64,000 nucleotides of DNA from Aliiroseovarius crassostreae (GTDB lineage Bacteria > Pseudomonadota > Alphaproteobacteria > Rhodobacterales > Rhodobacteraceae). The first letter of the stretch is position 1, and every line of letters begins with the position of its first letter. Position numbers and translations under genes: made by a program. Shown piece after piece: positions 51,151 through 61,366 of this stretch. The DNA is taken from positions 1 through 64,000 of the forward strand of contig NZ_LKBA01000019.1 in assembly GCF_001307765.1 (NCBI RefSeq), in the 5' to 3' direction. The notes below the pieces were generated by a model that was given only the letters and a program-made list of their open reading frames with translations, ran no database searches and was not told where the DNA came from.

Positions 51151-52233
51151 ATGCTTTATTGGCTCACCGAGTTTTCGGATGGTGGCGACGTGTTCAACCT
51201 GTTTCGCTACATCACCTTTCGCTCGGGCGGGGCGTTCTTCACGGCACTTCTGTTTGGTTTCCTGTTTGGAAAGCCGCTGATCAATATCCTGCGTCGCAAG
51301 CAGGGTAAGGGGCAGCCAATCCGTGATGATGGGCCGCAGAGCCATCTGGAAAAACAGGGGACGCCGACCATGGGGGGGCTTTTGATCCTCTCGGCGCTTC
51401 TGGTGGCGACGTTGCTCTGGGCGCGGCTGGACAATGCGTTTATCTGGATCACGCTGTTTGTCACCTACGGGTTCGGGCTGATCGGGTTTGCGGATGATTA
51501 TGCGAAAGTGTCCAAGAACAACACGGCTGGCGTGTCGGGCAAGATCCGGCTGGCACTGGGGCTGGCCATTGCCGCCATTGCCGCCATCTGGGCCTCGGCC
51601 TACCACCCGGAGGCTTTGCGGTATCAGCTGGCATTTCCGTTCCTGAAGGATGCGCTGCTCAATATGAGTTTTCTGTTTATCCCCTTCGTGATGATCGTGA
51701 TCGTGGGGTCCGCCAATGCGGTGAACCTGACGGATGGTCTGGACGGGCTTGCGGTGATGCCGGTGATGATTGCGGCCGCCACGCTGGGCATCATTGCCTA
51801 TGCGGTGGGGCGGGTCGACTTTACCGAATATCTCGAGGTGCATTATGTGCCGGGCACGGGCGAGCTTCTGATCTTCACCTCGGCCCTGATCGGCGGTGGT
51901 TTGGGCTTTTTGTGGTATAATGCCCCCCCGGCGGCGGTGTTCATGGGGGATACCGGGTCGCTGGCGCTTGGCGGAGCGTTGGGTGCCATCGCAGTTGCGA
52001 CCAAACACGAGCTGGTTCTGGCCATTGTCGGCGGTCTTTTTGTGGTCGAGGCCCTCTCGGTCATCATTCAGGTGCTTTACTATAAGCGCACCGGAAAACG
52101 CGTTTTCCTGATGGCGCCGATCCATCACCATTTTGAGCACAAAGGCTGGAAAGAGCCGCAGATTGTGATCCGGTTCTGGATCATCTCTCTGATCCTTGCG
52201 CTGATTGGTCTGGCAACGTTGAAGATTCGGTGA
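51151..52233 (+). CDS. mraY: Phospho-MurNAc-pentapeptide translocase MraY
   Basis: The 360-residue membrane enzyme makes lipid I. Ten membrane spans; motifs are [20 protein letters not shown] with GTPTMGG, the DDxxK site [29 protein letters not shown] with essential Asn/Asp, and the HHH motif [14 protein letters not shown]. Start ATG 51151 ([13 protein letters not shown]) fits the family; ATG 51142 would add three residues. It lies 99 bases after murF, and a terminator follows at 52262. Confidence 0.95.
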   Translation: MLYWLTEFSDGGDVFNLFRYITFRSGGAFFTALLFGFLFGKPLINILRRKQGKGQPIRDDGPQSHLEKQGTPTMGGLLILSALLVATLLWARLDNAFIWITLFVTYGFGLIGFADDYAKVSKNNTAGVSGKIRLALGLAIAAIAAIWASAYHPEALRYQLAFPFLKDALLNMSFLFIPFVMIVIVGSANAVNLTDGLDGLAVMPVMIAAATLGIIAYAVGRVDFTEYLEVHYVPGTGELLIFTSALIGGGLGFLWYNAPPAAVFMGDTGSLALGGALGAIAVATKHELVLAIVGGLFVVEALSVIIQVLYYKRTGKRVFLMAPIHHHFEHKGWKEPQIVIRFWIISLILALIGLATLKIR

Positions 52234-52261
52234 TCGCAGAACATAAACGCTGTGGCTCTGT

Positions 52262-52293
52262 CCCCGTCGGATGCCTCCGGCGGGGATATTTTT
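52262..52293 (+). terminator. Terminator between mraY and murD
   Basis: CCCCG (52262-52266) pairs with CGGGG (52281-52285), loop extended by TCGG/CCGG, followed by ATATTTTTT. It may end or attenuate the first part of the cluster so that murD has its own expression level. Confidence 0.7.
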
Positions 52294-52482
52294 TGCAAGA
52301 GGAAAAGGGCGGGGCTTTTGTTTCGGTCGTTGCCGATTTAAAGCGTTTCGACGTTTCAGTCGGAGTATGGCAAAAGTCGAACCGCCTGGACGAAATGGGT
52401 TGTGAACATCTCCAAATGCAGTTTTGATCCAATCCAGTCTGGAAATGCTTTAGCGAAGAGACACAATGATGGAGGCAGGCGC

Positions 52483-53883
52483 ATGATCCCGGTCAAAGGT
52501 TATGAAGGTCAGAAGGTTGCGGTCCTGGGGCTGGGGCGTTCGGGTCTTGCGACGGCCCATGCGCTGGAAGCGGGTGGAGCGGTTGCGCTGTGCTGGGATG
52601 ATGGGCAGGAGGCGCGCGACCGGGCCGAAGCGCAGGGGCTGAGCCTGCATGATGATCTTCACAAGGGCAATGCGTGGGAAGATGTTTCGGCGCTGATCGT
52701 CAGTCCCGGCATTCCGCATCTCTATCCCGATCCCAATAAACTGATCGCGCGGGCGATGGAGGAAGGCGTGCCGGTGGACAATGACATCGGGCTTTTCTTC
52801 CGCAGTTTTGCCACTCAGGAATGGGACAATTTTGAAAAGCTGCCAAAGGTGGTGGCGGTGACCGGGTCCAATGGCAAATCCACAACCTCGGCGCTGATCC
52901 ATCATATGATCGAAGCGGCGGGCCGGCCGGCGCAGCTGGCGGGAAATATTGGCCGTGGGGTTCTTGATATTGATCCGGCCCATGATGGTGAGGTGGTGGT
53001 GCTGGAACTGTCGAGCTATCAGACAGATCTTGCGCGGGCGCTGACACCGGATGTGGCGGTGTTTACCAATCTGTCGCCTGACCACCTGGATCGCCATGGC
53101 GGGATGGGCGGGTATTTTGCCGCGAAACGGCGCCTGTTTGCTGAAGGGGGACCAGATCGTGCGGTGATCGGTGTGGATGAGAAAGAAGGTGTGTTCCTTG
53201 CTGGGCAATTGTCCGAAGGGGCCGCGGATGACAGGGTGATCCGGGTGTCCGTGGCGCGCAAACTGTCTGGTCCCGGGTGGCAGGTCTTTGCCCGCAAGGG
53301 GTTCTTGTCTGAGTATCGCAAAGGCCGACAGGTGGCATCAATCGACCTGCGGGCGATCAAGGGGTTGCCGGGTAGCCATAACCACCAGAACGCCTGCTGC
53401 GCCTATGCGGTGGGGCGTGCATTGGGGCTGGCACCGCGACAGATCGAAGCGGGGTTTGCCAGTTTTGCCGGCCTGCCGCATCGCTCGCAATTGGTGGGGG
53501 AGCGGGATGGCGTGGCATTTGTGAACGATTCGAAAGCCACCAATGTGGATAGCGCCCGCGCGGCCCTTGCGGCCTTTAAAAATATCCGTTGGATTGCGGG
53601 GGGGCTGGGCAAGGAGGGTGGCATTGAGGGCCTGAAAGATCAGTTGGGCAATGTGACAAAAGCCTATCTGATTGGACATTCGGGGCGTGAATTTGCTTTG
53701 CAAATCGGGGATTTGCCCCATGAAATCTGCGATACGATGGAACTCGCCGTGAGGGCTGCGGCCCGGGATGCGCAGGACGGTGATACCGTGCTTCTTGCCC
53801 CGGCTGCGGCATCTTTCGATCAGTATCCGGATTTTGAGAAGCGGGGGGAAGATTTCACCCGTCTTGTTCGGGCGCTGCTCTGA
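52483..53883 (+). CDS. murD: UDP-MurNAc-L-Ala:D-Glu ligase MurD
   Basis: The 466-residue ligase adds D-glutamate. N-terminal [20 protein letters not shown] (Rossmann-like), P-loop [31 protein letters not shown] with the carbamylated-lysine context, and the C-terminal [20 protein letters not shown] and [14 protein letters not shown] 52483 follows GGAGGCAGGCGC; the longer frame from 52402 is unlikely. After it the usual ftsW-murG continuation is not seen. Confidence 0.95.
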   Translation: MIPVKGYEGQKVAVLGLGRSGLATAHALEAGGAVALCWDDGQEARDRAEAQGLSLHDDLHKGNAWEDVSALIVSPGIPHLYPDPNKLIARAMEEGVPVDNDIGLFFRSFATQEWDNFEKLPKVVAVTGSNGKSTTSALIHHMIEAAGRPAQLAGNIGRGVLDIDPAHDGEVVVLELSSYQTDLARALTPDVAVFTNLSPDHLDRHGGMGGYFAAKRRLFAEGGPDRAVIGVDEKEGVFLAGQLSEGAADDRVIRVSVARKLSGPGWQVFARKGFLSEYRKGRQVASIDLRAIKGLPGSHNHQNACCAYAVGRALGLAPRQIEAGFASFAGLPHRSQLVGERDGVAFVNDSKATNVDSARAALAAFKNIRWIAGGLGKEGGIEGLKDQLGNVTKAYLIGHSGREFALQIGDLPHEICDTMELAVRAAARDAQDGDTVLLAPAAASFDQYPDFEKRGEDFTRLVRALL

Positions 53884-54078
53884 CATTCCGTTTGGATGTG
53901 GAGATGGGGAAAGGATTTCCACGTTTGCGATAACGGTATTCAGAAGTATGCAAATACCCGAAAAAATAACGTGTTTATAAATACTTGCAATGTGTGTCGG
54001 CTCTGTTAACGCTTCCGTTCAGGAGGTTGCCCCGATGCGGATGTAACGACATCGCCGGGGTGGAAGGAGAAGCGTGCG

Positions 54079-55359
54079 ATGTTTCCATTAGCAGATCACC
54101 CGGACCGCTATGGTCTGGCCAATGAACTACATGCCCGGCCTTTCCCGCCGGTTCAGGCCCCTGCCGTTGCGGCCTATCTCGCCGTGAAACCTGCTTCGGA
54201 TGCGGCCAGTCGCGACCGGGATGCGGATCGTGCGCATCTGATCGAGCTTTTGGATCGCCATGGCGCCCCGCATCCGCAGCCCAATGCCAGCCATTATTAC
54301 GGGCAGATTGGCCGTCATCACCTGAAATGGGAAAGCCATACCGAGTTCGTGACCTACACGGTTTTCATGGACGGGCTTGCAGATCGCCCCTTTGATCCTT
54401 CGAAATTTGATGTGTTTCCAGATGATTGGGTGGCGCGTGCGCCGGGTGTCCGGGTTACGTCTGCCCTGATCCAGATCCAGGAGCAGCCCCCGAAGGAAGA
54501 GATGTGCAAGGCGATCTCTGAATGGTTTGTTGCGGAAAGCGTGGCGGTCAGCTGGGTGCTCGACCGGGCGGCGATCCTGATGGGGGATTTTCGCATCGAT
54601 CCGGCGGGTCATATGCGGTTTTCCGTGTTTACCGCCCCCGGAACGGGACGTCGGCGCATCGGCCGTATCGTGCAGCGGATTTGCGAGATCGAGACCTATA
54701 AGTCGATGTCCATGTTCGGTCTGACGCGCGCGCGCAACCTGCATTCCCGCCTCGGCGCGCTGGATGGAGAGCTGTCCCGGCTGGTGCAGAAAATGGGTCA
54801 GGGGGGCGATGCGGCTTCGACCCTGGATGAGCTTTTGTCGATTTCGGCGGAGCTGGAAGATCTGATGGCCAGAACGTCGTTCCGGTTCGGCGCCACCCAG
54901 GCCTATCGCGCCATTGTTGATCAACGTATCGAAGTGTTGCGCGAAGAACGGTTCGAGGGGCGCCAGACCTGGCAGGAGTTTATGATGCGCCGCTATGATC
55001 CTGCGATGCGCACGGTGGAAAGTGCGGAACGCCAGCTCACCGCCATGGCGCAGCGGGCCAAGCGGGCGGGGGACCTGTTGCGTACCCGTGTTGATGTCGA
55101 ACGCTCTGCGCAGAACCAGGCATTGCTGGAAAGCATGGACAAGCGGGCGCAGTTGCAGCTGCGGCTGCAAGAAACGGTCGAGGGGCTGTCCGTGGTGGCG
55201 ATCAGCTATTACGCGGTTTCGCTGGCCAGCTATTTTGCTTATCCGCTTGCCAGTTGGTTGGGGATTTCCAAGGGGATGCTGACCGCGGGGCTTACGCTGC
55301 CGGTTGTGGCGCTGGTTTGGATGATGGTGCGCCGGATCCGCCACTCGATCGAGCATTGA
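54079..55359 (+). CDS. DUF3422 family membrane protein
   Basis: The 426-residue protein begins DHPDRYGLANELHARPFPPV, the hallmark of DUF3422, and continues KWESHTEFVTYTVFMDGL. The C-terminus has a coiled coil (VDVERSAQNQALLESMDKRA) and two membrane spans (VVAISYYAVSLASYFAYPLA, and GMLTAGLTLPVVALVWMMV). It is a widespread family without firmly known function in alpha- and betaproteobacteria; CorA-like helical topology has been suggested. ATG 54079 follows GGAAGGAGAAGCGTGCG. Confidence 0.88.
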   Translation: MFPLADHPDRYGLANELHARPFPPVQAPAVAAYLAVKPASDAASRDRDADRAHLIELLDRHGAPHPQPNASHYYGQIGRHHLKWESHTEFVTYTVFMDGLADRPFDPSKFDVFPDDWVARAPGVRVTSALIQIQEQPPKEEMCKAISEWFVAESVAVSWVLDRAAILMGDFRIDPAGHMRFSVFTAPGTGRRRIGRIVQRICEIETYKSMSMFGLTRARNLHSRLGALDGELSRLVQKMGQGGDAASTLDELLSISAELEDLMARTSFRFGATQAYRAIVDQRIEVLREERFEGRQTWQEFMMRRYDPAMRTVESAERQLTAMAQRAKRAGDLLRTRVDVERSAQNQALLESMDKRAQLQLRLQETVEGLSVVAISYYAVSLASYFAYPLASWLGISKGMLTAGLTLPVVALVWMMVRRIRHSIEH

Positions 55360-55620
55360 CGGCGCGCAGGACCGCACGGTCCATGATCAGCGCGCCGGTG
55401 ATGATCGCCGCCAGAACGAACAGGGCCGTGCGCAGCGGGGCAACACACCTTTTGGGGTCGCAAGTGCCATAAGGGCCACCACGCCAAGCACCGTCAATGC
55501 CCGCAGATTGCCGCTGCCGGACAGCACCATCAGCCGCGACAGGTACCCCCGCGTCAAAACCATCCCCGCGCCAAACAGCGCTCCCCCCCAGCCCGGTTTG
55601 CAACAGGGGCAGCTGGGCCG
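55350..55620 (-). pseudogene. YeeE/YedE-type membrane protein fragment
   Basis: The minus strand reads ALFGAGMVLTRGYLSRLMVL and SGSGNLRALTVLGVVALMAL, typical of YeeE/YedE sulfur-transport family C-terminal repeats, then shifts frame to PLRTALFVLAAIITGALIMD. It is truncated at 55622 by IS3 DNA and lacks most of the gene. Confidence 0.6.
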
Positions 55621-55621
55621 T

Positions 55622-56409
55622 GGACTTGTCCCGGTTTAGTTCCGGACCAAGAGCTCTCATGTTAAGCGGCTTTCCGTTCGAAAGTCACGGGGCTTTTCCA
55701 ACCGAGGGCTGAGTGCCGTCGGCGTGGTTGTAAAAACCGTTGATGTACTGGAACAGCGCCAGTTCGTATTGCCGGCGAATGTACCAGGGTTGCGGCCAGG
55801 CCAGCTCGGCCTTCAGTGTTTTGAAGCAGGTCTCAAGGGCAGCGTTGTCATAGCAATTTCCCTTGCCGCTCATCGAGATCTTGAAGCCGCGCTGTTTCAG
55901 CGGCTTCTGGTCCTCATGCGAACAATATTGGCTGCCGCGGTCGGTGTGATGGATGCAGCCTTTCGGGGGGGCAGATTGATCGCCATGAACGGTAGCCACG
56001 ATCGGTTACTCCAGGCAGGCCAGCAGAGCTGGCGCTGGCTGAGTTTACCGTCGTACTGGTCGATGAATGCGACCCTCACGTCTTTTGCCTCGCGAAAAGG
56101 CCGTGGCCTTTTTTAGCACGTCCCTCTCCTCCTTCAGGATGTGGTTCTCCCGTCGAAGCCGTTCATTCTCCCGTGCCAGATCCTGATCGGGCCCGGAAAC
56201 AACCGCTTCTTCGTCAAAGGATGTGATCCATTTGTTCAGCGTTGAAAGGCCCCCCCAAATCCGCAGAAACCTGTCGCCGCGTCAGGCCGCGCGTCAGAGC
56301 GATACGCACCGCATCCCGCTTGAACTCTTCACTGTGTCCGTTTGCCATAGTTCTTCTCCTTCAAGGCAATATTGCTCTCAAAGGGCCGGAACTGAACCGG
56401 GACAAGTCC
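55622..56409. mobile_element. Deleted IS3-family element
   Basis: The left end GGACTTGTCCCGGTT (55622-55636) and the right end complement AACCGGGACAAGTCC (56395-56409) form terminal inverted repeats extending through GTTCCGG. Inside, on the minus strand, are OrfA (ATG 56348, MANGHSEEFKRDAVRIALTR, frameshifted in a run of G at about 56252) and OrfB pieces: KRRGFKISMSGKGNCYDNAA-like (QRGFKISMSGKGNCYDNAAL) and HTDRGSQYCSHEDQK. The 790-bp size means about 400 bp are missing from a typical 1.2-kb IS3 copy. Confidence 0.8.
55685..55999 (-). pseudogene. IS3-family OrfB C-terminal remnant
   Basis: The frame has IHHTDRGSQYCSHEDQKPLK (second catalytic Asp), SGKGNCYDNAALETCFKTLK (Glu region) and the end NGFYNHADGTQPSVGKAP, with a deletion against the normal family end. 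The start is artificial: earlier OrfB sequence (FIDQYDGKLSQRQLCWPAWS) continues in another frame to about 56080. Confidence 0.75.
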
Positions 56410-56411
56410 AC

Positions 56412-56480
56412 TACGACCGATGCCCTAAGGTCTTCCTCTCGGCAATCGCTCTCGCCGCCATCGTCATTTATTGGCTATGA
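56412..56480 (+). pseudogene. IS5-type transposase, last 22 codons
   Basis: TACGACCGATGCCCT to stop TGA 56480 encodes YDRCPKVFLSAIALAAIVIY-type sequence, the same C-terminus as in the 1-572 element, followed by an end-like GCCTGACCCTAA. A short relic of that IS type adjoining the IS3 copy. Confidence 0.65.
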
Positions 56481-56723
56481 CGCCTGACCCTAAAGCAGGT
56501 TTTCGCATTTTCAGCAAATTGGCGCCTTATGTGGCGGGTGGTTTGACGGGGTGTTCGAGGGGCAGTTTCGGATTTGGGGGCACGTGAATTTGCTTCTGTC
56601 TGAGCAGGTTTGTTGGGTTGACTGCGTAATGGTTAGTATGCAAGTGCATGTTAATAAAAAGAAAAAATGAGAAGCTTGACAGCCGGAGTGGTGAAGCCCT
56701 TTCATATGAGAGAGAGGGACCCG

Positions 56724-58385
56724 ATGGGAAAGTCTATTTTTGCAAAGTTTTTTCGAGCCATTTGCCTGATCCTGTTCTGGGGGATGAGCTTTCTGGTCGT
56801 GTTTCCTTTTCTCGCCTACAGTCTTGGTCTGTTCTCGTTGCTGCCGCGTAATGCCATGGCCGTTCTGGGTGTGCTCATCGTGGTTGCCATACTCGGCGTG
56901 GCAGGATGGTCCTTCCGCCAGGCATTGTGGTTTCGCCGCCCGAAAATCCTGCCCCTCGCGCTTCTGATCATTGGGTTCTTGTTGTTGCAGCCCTTTGCAT
57001 TTGTCCGGGAAGCCTTTGGGGAATGGCAAATGGGCAGCCTTCTTCTGACCATTCAGGAAAACCAGGCCAGCACCATGCTAAATGTGGGGATCCATGACTT
57101 CACGCCCCAGCTGATCAAGCAGATCACCTACCTGCTGCTCGCGACTGGTGCGGCCCTGTTCCTGCTGAGCAGTTCACGCACAGCGGCACGGCAGATCAGC
57201 CTTGTGGGGGTGGTGGCCATTCTGTCCAGTCCGGTCAGCGAATACGCGCTGCGCCTGATCCTGCCCGTGCCGGCGCATGCGCTGGCGGTGGAGCGTTTTC
57301 TGGCAGGCCACCAGGTCACCCAACGCCCCGACCGGCAGAAAAACCTGGTCATTGTGTATCTGGAAAGCCTTGAACGCACATATAGCGAGATCGACGAGAC
57401 TCGCGCGGCCTATGCCCCCTTTAGCGAGTTTGAGCGGCAGGGGCTGGCCTTCAACAATATCGTTCAGGTGGCCGGGACCCAATTCACTGCGGCCGGCTTG
57501 GTGGCAACCCAATGCGGCGTGCCGCTTCTGGCGCGTGGGGTGTTCCATGTCGGGCGTAAGATGAAGGCCAATGAGGATGTGATCCCGGATTTCACCGAAT
57601 TCCTGCCCGGTGTGACCTGCCTTGGCGATATCCTGACGCGGGACGGATACAATGCCTCTTACGTGAACGGGTCGCGCCTGACGGTCTTTTCCAAAGGGGC
57701 GTTGTTTCGCAGCCATGGCTATCAGCGGGTGTTCGGGCTGAGAAGCTATGACGGCTGGGAGGAAGAGCCACGCACAAATCTGTGGGGCATGAATGATGAT
57801 CTGCTGTTTGAGCGGGTGAAACGTGAGTTGGGTCATCTGGCCGCACAGGATGCCCCCTTCCTTCTGTCGACATTGACGCTTAGCACCCATGGGCCGGATG
57901 CCCTGCTGGATGAGGCCTGTCTGGCTGAGGAGACAGCCCTGTCGAAACTGCCTGCTGCCATTGCCTGCAGCGGGGCGCATGTGGCGGATCTGATAAATGA
58001 GATCAAGCGGCTTGGCATCTGGGACGATACGATAGTGCTGTTGGCCAGCGATCACCTGGCCGCCCGCAATACGCTTTATGACCAGCTGAGTGCCCGCAAG
58101 GAGGCGCGGCGCAATCAGGTCACGTTCCTGAATGCAGGATCCGTTCGGCAGGTGGACCGGCTTGGCGGCATGGTCGATATCTACCCAACCATCCTCGAAC
58201 TACTGGGGTATCAGTTGCAAAACGGAACCGCAAATATGGGCACGTCCCTGCTGAGTGATCAGCCCAATTTTGTGGAAACCCATGGGGTGGAGGGGTTCAA
58301 CGAAAGTATCCGGGGAAATTCTGATATGCAGGAATTGTTATGGTTGGCACAGGGAACGCGGGCTGCTAGCATTACCCTCGATTGA
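56724..58385 (+). CDS. OpgB/LtaS-like phosphoglycerol transferase
   Basis: The 553-residue membrane protein has four to five N-terminal spans (residues about 1-150) and a periplasmic alkaline-phosphatase-like (sulfatase) domain. Motifs: LVIVYLESLERTYSE with a metal-ligand Glu, GTQFTAAGLVATQCGVPLLA with the nucleophile Thr (matching the E. coli OpgB pattern), and VLLASDHLAARNTLYD with metal Asp-His. OpgB-type enzymes put phosphoglycerol on periplasmic glucans. ATG 56724 follows GAGAGAGGGACCC; ATG 56667 or 56706 are longer options. Substrate is inferred from motif similarity. Confidence 0.8.
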   Translation: MGKSIFAKFFRAICLILFWGMSFLVVFPFLAYSLGLFSLLPRNAMAVLGVLIVVAILGVAGWSFRQALWFRRPKILPLALLIIGFLLLQPFAFVREAFGEWQMGSLLLTIQENQASTMLNVGIHDFTPQLIKQITYLLLATGAALFLLSSSRTAARQISLVGVVAILSSPVSEYALRLILPVPAHALAVERFLAGHQVTQRPDRQKNLVIVYLESLERTYSEIDETRAAYAPFSEFERQGLAFNNIVQVAGTQFTAAGLVATQCGVPLLARGVFHVGRKMKANEDVIPDFTEFLPGVTCLGDILTRDGYNASYVNGSRLTVFSKGALFRSHGYQRVFGLRSYDGWEEEPRTNLWGMNDDLLFERVKRELGHLAAQDAPFLLSTLTLSTHGPDALLDEACLAEETALSKLPAAIACSGAHVADLINEIKRLGIWDDTIVLLASDHLAARNTLYDQLSARKEARRNQVTFLNAGSVRQVDRLGGMVDIYPTILELLGYQLQNGTANMGTSLLSDQPNFVETHGVEGFNESIRGNSDMQELLWLAQGTRAASITLD

Positions 58386-58582
58386 GTTTACCAGTTGTAA
58401 GCAATGGATTGAGGCAGACGCTCAGTGAGCGAGACATTTGAGGGACAGACAAGCTGACGCATATGTATATTCACACACGGTAAAAAGTGTTGCGCTCTTG
58501 CCGCTAGGGAAAGGGCAGGCCAGTAAAATCTGTGGTTTTGATGTGTGAAATGTGGCATTCATGTTCCAAGGGGGATGGGGTT

Positions 58583-59122
58583 ATGAGGCATTTTGGCATG
58601 AGAAATGTAGTTTTGATGGGCGTCCTGCTGGCTGGCCTTGCCGCATGTAGTGATGTCAACTTTGGCGAGTTTTCTTCGACCGGTGACAGCGCGGCGTCCG
58701 TAAAAGACAGTTCCAATGTGGATTATCATCCGAATGATCAGCATATTGTCTCTGGCCGCATGCAGTTCAAAGAGGGCAATTACGGCAAAGCCTACAGACA
58801 TTTCAAAAAAGCGATTGATGTCGCGCCGCAGGATCCGCAGGCCTGGCTTGGATATGCGGCCTCGGCTGACATGTTGCGCCGTTTTGACAAGGCGGATTTC
58901 GCGTATCGGAAGTTGCAACCGGTTATCGGTAACCGCATCGAATTTCTGAATAACTACGGCTATTCTCACCTGCTGCGCGGCAATCTGACCACGGCGCGGA
59001 AGTATTTCCTGAAGGCCTATGAAATTGATCCCTCGAATGAGTTTGCCGCAAACAATCTCGAATTGCTGCGCAACTCGGTCGCGTATCAGCGCCGGGCCCC
59101 CGGTGATCTGAAAGGTATCTGA
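58583..59122 (+). CDS. TadD-like TPR lipoprotein of the Flp pilus
   Basis: The 179-residue lipoprotein has a lipobox LLAGLAACSD at residue about 13-22, then two to three tetratricopeptide repeats: GRMQFKEGNYGKAYRHFKKA, PQAWLGYAASADMLRRFDKA, and YGYSHLLRGNLTTARKYFLK followed by AYEIDPSN. Proteins of this form (TadD) are pilotins for Flp pilus secretin assembly. ATG 58583 follows AAGGGGGATGGGGTT. It is separated by 38 bases from the prepilin peptidase gene. Confidence 0.8.
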   Translation: MRHFGMRNVVLMGVLLAGLAACSDVNFGEFSSTGDSAASVKDSSNVDYHPNDQHIVSGRMQFKEGNYGKAYRHFKKAIDVAPQDPQAWLGYAASADMLRRFDKADFAYRKLQPVIGNRIEFLNNYGYSHLLRGNLTTARKYFLKAYEIDPSNEFAANNLELLRNSVAYQRRAPGDLKGI

Positions 59123-59160
59123 CCACGGGGCCTTTGCGCGGGACCTGTGAGCAGGTGACC

Positions 59161-59646
59161 ATGGGCGAAACCGGTTTTGACATAATGCGGATCGCGGCGT
59201 CTTTGCTGATGATCGCCTGGCTGTTGCGGATCGGGATTGGTGATTTCCTGACCCATCGCATTCGCAACGCCGATGTTCTGGTCCTGGTGGGCCTGTTCCT
59301 TTTGTGGTCGGCGACAGGCATGTTTCACGGGCTTGCGAGCCATCTGATGTCTGGTGCCGTGCTTTTTGTGATTGGGTATGCGTTCTGGTTCCTGCGCTTG
59401 ATGGGAGGAGGGGACGCCAAATTGTTTTTCCCGGCCGGGCTGCTTGTGGGCTGGCAAGGTCTGGGGCTTTTCGCGCTGGCACTGCTTGGTTTTTCGGTTC
59501 TGGCACTTCTTGTGGTGAAAAGCGGTATTGGGGCGTCGGGAACCGGGCGGATCGGGCAACGCCTGCGTGTGATCCGCGACAGTGGCAAGGTTCCCTACGG
59601 CGTGCCAATCGTTTTGGCAGTTATCGTTGCAACCGATTTTTGGTAA
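59161..59646 (+). CDS. Prepilin peptidase (TadV/CpaA)
   Basis: The 161-residue membrane aspartyl peptidase has the two catalytic motifs of class TadV: an Asp in IGDFLTHRIRNADVLVLVG and the GGGDAKL motif in LMGGGDAKLFFPAG, embedded in four to six membrane spans. It cleaves the Flp pilin leader. ATG 59161 is spaced eight bases after AGGTGA; ATG 59185 is possible. The mature pilin gene is 2 kb downstream. Confidence 0.85.
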   Translation: MGETGFDIMRIAASLLMIAWLLRIGIGDFLTHRIRNADVLVLVGLFLLWSATGMFHGLASHLMSGAVLFVIGYAFWFLRLMGGGDAKLFFPAGLLVGWQGLGLFALALLGFSVLALLVVKSGIGASGTGRIGQRLRVIRDSGKVPYGVPIVLAVIVATDFW

Positions 59647-59737
59647 ACTGCACCTTATTTTACACCGCAGTCCGTGCGGACAATCCCTATCCCATGGCGC
59701 TTTTGAACAATTCGGGATGACGTGAAGAGGGGCGAAG

Positions 59738-61366
59738 ATGAGATTTCTTAAAGATACAGATGGATATGTTCTTGTCCTGACCTTGCTGTTTTTGCCGGTC
59801 TTTCTGGGCATGGCGGTTTTGGTCATCGACATCAGCCGGGGCAACAATGCCCATTCCGATCTTCAGGCTGCGGCCGATGCGTTGGCGCTTGCGGGGGCGG
59901 TTGAACTGGATGGCGGATCCGACGCGATCACCCGGGCCAAGGCGGCGATGGAGAACGTGGATAACACAGTCCATTTCCTGGGCAATGATGCGAACAACAT
60001 GCAAACTGTCTTGGAATATGAAGACGTCGCGGACAATGAATTCACCGTTATTTTTCTGCGGGATATTCCGCCTAATGACCATGATCCAATTGATCAGGCC
60101 TGGGTGAATGCAAATGCCACCACCGATGGGACGGACGCCGAATATGTCTATGTTTCCGCCCGTTCCGAGGATCTGTATTCGATCTTTTCCTCGGTGCTGA
60201 AACCGCTGATCCGAACCGTTCCGGTGCGGGCAAATGCGGTGGCGATGTCACAAAGCGCGGTCTGTGATGTGCCCCCTCTGTTCATCTGCAACCCGTTTGA
60301 GGGGGAGGGCATTACCGACCTTCAGACCGCGTTTTCCAACGGGCTTTTGCATGGGCGGATCCTGAAACTTCACGCCAAGCAGAACCAGAATGACCCGGCG
60401 GGTCCGGGCAATTTCGGGTTTTTGCAAACCAATGGGACCTCCAGCGCGGCAGATATCCGGGATTTCTTTGCGGGCGCGCCCAATCCAACCTGTTATGAGT
60501 CAGATACGGTTGACACAAAGCCCGGTTATGCCACCTCAATTGCAACCGGGTTCAACATCCGATTTGACATCTATGATGCGCCTTACAGGAACGCACAGGA
60601 TGACTATGGCCCTGCCTATAACGTGCGGAAGGGGTATAAGCCCGGCACCGGAAATTTCTGCCGAAAACAGGCGCTGGTTGACCCGTCTACCGCTGATTTC
60701 ATGGGCTTTCCCGACAATGGCACCATGGGGTCGCCGACCAATGGTGCTGGCGGTGTGTTGGTGGGGAGCCCGGATGATTACGGAACCTTTACCACCCCCG
60801 CCGGGCCCGGCACCTGGGATGAATGGGACATTTCGACCTATTGGTCGGTCAACCATCCCGCAAATCCAACAGGGCATACGGTTGTCGAAAGCACCTTTGA
60901 CCATCTTGGGCTGCAACCGTCGCGCTATGATGTCTATCGTCATGAGATTGAGACCGAGCTTGCCAGTGCCAATAATCTGGTGGCGGAAAACTCGACCGGG
61001 GGGGAGACCGGCTATCCGAAATGTTCAGACCCTGACAACAATGTGGACCATGTTCCGGCCTATGACCCGGCGGACCCGTCTGCCCCGACCGGCACCAAGG
61101 ACCGCCGCGTGATCATTGCGGCGATCGTGAACTGCCTGGCCAATCCGTTTAACGGGCAGGCAACGTTGCCGGTGAACAGCTATGCCAGCATCTTCATGGT
61201 GCGCCCGATCGAGAAGTCGTCGAACAATGGCAAGGGCAACCAGGATGAGGATGCGACCCTGCGCGAAGGTGGGACCATTGATGTGGAGTTTGTCGATATC
61301 ACGGGGTTTGGCGGGAACGGCACCTTGGACACGTTTATCCGCGCCGAATCGATTCTCGTCAGGTAA
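59738..61366 (+). CDS. TadG-like pseudopilin/adhesin protein
   Basis: The 542-residue protein begins with a TadG/TadE-like N-terminal hydrophobic helix (TDGYVLVLTLLFLPVFLGMA, then VLVIDISRGNNAHSDLQAAA and DALALAGAVELDGG). The rest is a large, secreted Asp/Gly/Pro-rich region (ICNPFEGEGITDLQ; DDYGTFTTPAGPGTWDEWDI). A VIII-type VWA motif is not evident. ATG 59738 follows AGGGGCGAAG. It is likely a minor pilin at the Flp tip. Confidence 0.8.
   Translation: MRFLKDTDGYVLVLTLLFLPVFLGMAVLVIDISRGNNAHSDLQAAADALALAGAVELDGGSDAITRAKAAMENVDNTVHFLGNDANNMQTVLEYEDVADNEFTVIFLRDIPPNDHDPIDQAWVNANATTDGTDAEYVYVSARSEDLYSIFSSVLKPLIRTVPVRANAVAMSQSAVCDVPPLFICNPFEGEGITDLQTAFSNGLLHGRILKLHAKQNQNDPAGPGNFGFLQTNGTSSAADIRDFFAGAPNPTCYESDTVDTKPGYATSIATGFNIRFDIYDAPYRNAQDDYGPAYNVRKGYKPGTGNFCRKQALVDPSTADFMGFPDNGTMGSPTNGAGGVLVGSPDDYGTFTTPAGPGTWDEWDISTYWSVNHPANPTGHTVVESTFDHLGLQPSRYDVYRHEIETELASANNLVAENSTGGETGYPKCSDPDNNVDHVPAYDPADPSAPTGTKDRRVIIAAIVNCLANPFNGQATLPVNSYASIFMVRPIEKSSNNGKGNQDEDATLREGGTIDVEFVDITGFGGNGTLDTFIRAESILVR

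Noticed and set aside
50845-52140. 431-codon open frame antisense to murF/mraY
   Set aside because: Overlaps two well-supported genes over its whole length and has shadow-type composition.
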